This document shows, piece by piece, positions 61,347 to 64,000 of a stretch of 64,000 nt of DNA. The notes beneath the pieces were generated by a model. It made no database searches and was not told where the DNA came from. It saw only the letters and a list, made by a program, of their open reading frames with translations. The stretch is taken from positions 1,488,001 through 1,552,000 of the forward strand of contig NZ_CP013372.1 of assembly GCF_001522585.2 (NCBI RefSeq), given 5' to 3'. Numbering within the stretch: position 1 is the first letter of the stretch; every line of letters starts with the position of its first letter. The stretch is from Burkholderia sp. NRF60-BP8. Lineage in GTDB: Bacteria; Pseudomonadota; Gammaproteobacteria; Burkholderiales; Burkholderiaceae. The position numbers were made by a program, and so were the translations under genes.

Positions 61347-62327
61347 TCAGTTGAACCCGGCCACCGCGTGCGGCACGTACGGGCGTTCGAGCGCGGCGAT
61401 CTCGTCCGCGCTCAGCTTCAGCGCGAGCGCGCCGAGCGCATCGTCCAGCTGCTGCGGCTTCGAGATGCCGACGATCGGCGCGGTCACGCCGCGCCTGTGC
61501 GCCACCCACGCCAGCGCGACCTGCGCCCGCGGCACGTTGCGCGCGGCGGCGATCGCCGCGACGGCCTCGACGACCGCCTTGTCGGCGTCGACCGTCGCGT
61601 CGTACAGCCGCTGGCCGACGTCGTCCTTCTGCTGCCGTTCCGACGTTTCGTCCCAGTTGCGCGTCAGGCGCCCGCGTGCGAGCGGGCTCCACGGAATCAC
61701 CGCGATGCCTTCGTCCTCGCACAGCGGCAGCATTTCGCGCTCTTCCTCCCGATACAGCAGGTTCAGGTGGTTCTGCATGCTGACGAAGCGGGCCCAGCCG
61801 TTCTGCTTCGACGTATGCAGCGCCTTCGCGAACTGCCACGCGAACATCGACGACGCGCCGATATAGCGCGCCTTGCCGGCCTTCACGACATCGTGCAGCG
61901 CCTCGAGCGTCTCCTCGATCGGCGTGCCGTAGTCCCAGCGGTGAATCTGGTAGAGATCGACGTAGTCGGTGCCGAGCCGCTTCAGGCTCTGGTCGATGTC
62001 GGTCATGATCGCCTTGCGCGACAGGCCGGCGCCGTTCGGCCCCGACCGCATCCGGTAGAACACCTTCGTCGCGATCACGACCTCGTCGCGCTTCGTGAAA
62101 TCGCGCAGCGCGCGGCCGACGATCTCCTCGGACGTCCCGTCCGAATACATGTTCGCGGTGTCGAAGAAGTTGATGCCGGCCTCGACCGCCCGCTGGATGA
62201 TCGGGCGGCTTTCCGCTTCCGGCAGCGTCCACGGATGCGTGCCGCGCAACGGCTCGCCGAACGTCATGCAGCCCAGCACCAGCTTCGACACGTCCAGCCC
62301 GGTCGATCCGAATTTCACGTATTCCAT
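61347..62327 (-). CDS. Aldo/keto reductase
   Basis: A 326-residue cytoplasmic NADPH-dependent oxidoreductase. The catalytic set is in place: Asp and Tyr in FFDTANMYSDGTSEE (about 55-69), Lys in VIATKVFY (about 91) and His in YQIHRWDYG (about 132). The C-terminal cofactor site has APIVGISKPQQLDDAL (about 286-301). It resembles AKR families such as YajO/Tas. The start at 62327 follows GGAGAGG. It converges on a CPBP gene. Confidence 0.9.
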   Translation of the reverse strand: MEYVKFGSTGLDVSKLVLGCMTFGEPLRGTHPWTLPEAESRPIIQRAVEAGINFFDTANMYSDGTSEEIVGRALRDFTKRDEVVIATKVFYRMRSGPNGAGLSRKAIMTDIDQSLKRLGTDYVDLYQIHRWDYGTPIEETLEALHDVVKAGKARYIGASSMFAWQFAKALHTSKQNGWARFVSMQNHLNLLYREEEREMLPLCEDEGIAVIPWSPLARGRLTRNWDETSERQQKDDVGQRLYDATVDADKAVVEAVAAIAAARNVPRAQVALAWVAHRRGVTAPIVGISKPQQLDDALGALALKLSADEIAALERPYVPHAVAGFN

Positions 62328-62460
62328 TGCACGCCTCTCCATTCGAGTCGGGGTTGCGGCCAGATGCGCGCCGCGCATCCGCCAGACGTCGCATGGTATC
62401 CCGCATGCCGCGAACGCGTACGACCGCGCGCCGCATGCAGGCTGCGTGAAAGGACGAAAA

Positions 62461-62490
62461 AGGGCGAACGAGGGCGAACGAGGACGAACC
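62461..62490. repeat. Short tandem repeat, 10-bp unit
   Basis: AGGGCGAACG occurs twice in a row, then a variant AGGACGAACC, between the aldo/keto reductase and marC genes. With three units it may be slippage-prone, but it lies 3' of marC, so any effect would be on transcript ends. Confidence 0.6.
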
Positions 62491-62501
62491 GGAAGGCCCG
62501 G

Positions 62502-63173
62502 TTACTTGACCTGGTCGGCGATCGGCTGCAGGAACGCGGAGAAGCCGGTCAGCATGATCTGCACGCCGATGCACAGCAGCAGGAACGCCGACACACGTTT
62601 CGCGACCTTGGTCCCTTCGCTGCCGAGGTAGCGCGCGAGCAGCGCGGAGCGGCTGTAGACCTGCCAGATCACGAGCGCGACGAGCACCGACACGGCGATC
62701 GACACGATGCTCGACAGCATGAATTCCGACAGCTTGTGCGTGCGGTTCGCGTTCAACGCGATCGCGGTCGCGATCGAGCCGGGGCCGACCGTGAGCGGCA
62801 CCGTCAACGGGAAGAACGCGCGCGTCATGATCGCGTTCGCGTCGATCGGCTTGATCGGCGTGTCGCCGCCGCCCGGCCCGTCCGGTTCGTTCAGCATCTG
62901 CCAGCCGGCCACCGCAACCGCGAAGCCGCCGCCGATCCGCAGCGCTTCCATCGAGATCCCGAAGAAATGCAGCACCGGCGTGCCGGCGAAGAACGCCACC
63001 ATCAGCACGACGAACGCGTTGAACGCGACCTTCCTCGCGAGCAGATCCCGTTCGTGCGCGGTGAGCGCCTCGGTTCGTTCGAGAAACAGGAACGCGATAC
63101 CGATCGGATTGATGATGCCGATCAGGCCGGTAAAGCCGAACAGGATCTCGGAGACGAGGCGATTGACGATCAT
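62502..63173 (-). CDS. MarC-family membrane protein
   Basis: A 223-residue inner-membrane protein with six hydrophobic segments. The signature GFTGLIGIINPIGIAFLFLERT is at about 13-34, and the fourth segment has FFPLTVPLTVGPGSIATAI (about 118-136), both typical of MarC. The former link of MarC to multidrug resistance was not upheld, and function is unknown. The ATG at 63173 gives the family length; a GTG at 63221 would add 16 residues. Confidence 0.86.
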   Translation of the reverse strand: MIVNRLVSEILFGFTGLIGIINPIGIAFLFLERTEALTAHERDLLARKVAFNAFVVLMVAFFAGTPVLHFFGISMEALRIGGGFAVAVAGWQMLNEPDGPGGGDTPIKPIDANAIMTRAFFPLTVPLTVGPGSIATAIALNANRTHKLSEFMLSSIVSIAVSVLVALVIWQVYSRSALLARYLGSEGTKVAKRVSAFLLLCIGVQIMLTGFSAFLQPIADQVK

Positions 63174-63311
63174 CGTGCGAAGCAGCGGTCGGGACGGGGC
63201 CGGCAGCGCGCCGGGGGTCACGCATTGTAGTGCAAGCGCCCGCGTCCGAGACGCAAAATGCGGGCGCCCCGGTTTCGCCGTCGATCGCCGTGAACGTGCG
63301 GCGCGCAGCGC

Positions 63312-64000
63312 TTATTCGGCGCCCGCCTCCCAGGCCGGCGGCCGCTTCGCGAAGAAAGCCGCGAAGCCTTCCTTCGCTTCCGGCGTCGCCCGCACGCGGG
63401 AGATCGTCTGCGCGGTGAACGCCGCGCGTTCGTCCGACGGCGGATACTCGCCGATCGCATCGAAAAAGCGCTTGATCTCCGTCAGTGCGTGCGGGCCGTT
63501 GCGGCCGAGCTCCGCGAGCGTCCGCTCGAGCGTGTCGTCGAGCACATCGAGCGGCACGGCCTGATGAATCAGGCCGATCGCGACGGCGTCGGCAGCCGCG
63601 AGCTGCGTCGCGGTCAACGCGAGACGGCGCGCCTGGCGCTGGCCGACCGCCTCGACCAGATACGGGCCGATCACGGCCGGCAGGATTCCGAAGCGCGCCT
63701 CGCTGACCGAGAATCGCGCGTGATCGCTCGCAATCACGATGTCGCAGGCGGCGCACAGGCCCACGCCGCCGCCGAACGCGTGTCCCTGCACGCGGGCGAC
63801 CGTCGGTTTCGGGCACTGCCGGATCGCGTGCATCATCGCGGCGAACCGCTCGGCGTCGCGCAGGTTCGCGGCCGCATCGTTCGCGCTCGCGCGCTGCATC
63901 CACTGCAGGTCGGCGCCCGCGCAAAATGCGCGACCGTCCGAACGCAGCACGATCGCGCGCACGTCGTCGCGCCGGCCGAGCGTCGCGAACGCGTCGGTGA
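63312..64000 (-). CDS. Enoyl-CoA hydratase/isomerase-family protein (LiuC-like), 5' end outside
   Basis: The last 229 residues of a crotonase-fold enzyme; the frame stays open to the right edge. The oxyanion-hole segments AGADLQWM and QGHAFGGGVGLCAACD are present, and the FSVSEARFGILPAVIGPYLVEA helix contains the catalytic Glu region. The ADLQWM and ILPAVIGPYL patterns are closest to methylglutaconyl-CoA hydratase (LiuC) of leucine breakdown. The other liu genes would lie to the right, outside the window, so this assignment is provisional. Confidence 0.82.
   Translation of the reverse strand, partial: TDAFATLGRRDDVRAIVLRSDGRAFCAGADLQWMQRASANDAAANLRDAERFAAMMHAIRQCPKPTVARVQGHAFGGGVGLCAACDIVIASDHARFSVSEARFGILPAVIGPYLVEAVGQRQARRLALTATQLAAADAVAIGLIHQAVPLDVLDDTLERTLAELGRNGPHALTEIKRFFDAIGEYPPSDERAAFTAQTISRVRATPEAKEGFAAFFAKRPPAWEAGAE

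Overview
The window is high-GC DNA with strong G/C preference at third codon positions. Its gene content fits the genus Burkholderia, probably the cepacia complex and possibly a secondary replicon: DUF4148 and DUF3331 proteins, the NasA-flavoprotein fusion, MprF/AcvB and many MFS, LysR and GNAT genes. This assignment comes from protein resemblance and not from a database search. I see no rRNA, tRNA, CRISPR array, insertion sequence or plasmid origin.

Layout. 1-5 kb: an outer-membrane beta-barrel protein, a DHA2 drug exporter, a DUF4377 lipoprotein and a tyrosine recombinase with a scrap of a short-chain dehydrogenase beside it. 5-10.4 kb: a co-directional envelope block made of an ECF sigma factor, a small membrane protein and a periplasmic sensor-like protein joined by ATGA overlaps, with DUF1800/DUF1501 export genes downstream and YxWxxGHW-repeat proteins at both ends. 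Two of its transcription units share one promoter sequence. 10.6-17 kb: a Tat-exported phosphatase, a YddG-type exporter, LysE and LysR genes, and small proteins. 17-20 kb: a periplasmic polyamine-type binding protein overlapping a membrane diguanylate cyclase, resembling NspS/MbaA. 20-24 kb: hexuronate use, with a FadR-type regulator, mannonate dehydratase, an MFS transporter and three TGGTATACCA-like operators. 24.5-28.4 kb: mprF-acvB, which make, flip and hydrolyse lysyl-phosphatidylglycerol. 28.8-31.6 kb: a LysR gene divergent from a GlcG-like gene and a dehydrogenase.

31.8-43.5 kb is the assimilatory nitrate region. narK-nirB-nirD-nasA is transcribed leftward and cobA-nasT-nasS rightward from a 661-base control region. 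That region holds a sigma-54 promoter in each direction, two NtrC-like sites between them, and in each leader a pair of hairpins with an A1/G4 hexaloop followed by a terminator that overlaps the second hairpin. This matches the known ANTAR (NasT) antitermination design and appears twice, back to back. It is the most striking structure in the window.

43.6-64 kb holds accessory metabolism and transport: a uracil-DNA-glycosylase-like protein, AraC and FAH-family genes, an MFS exporter with a leader peptide and terminator in front of it, an HtrA-type protease with an altered active-site motif, an AT-richer patch with a CPBP protease, MocR/PdxR, GNAT proteins, a probable sigma-54-driven butanediol-type dehydrogenase, an aldo/keto reductase, MarC, and the 3' part of an enoyl-CoA hydratase gene cut by the window edge.
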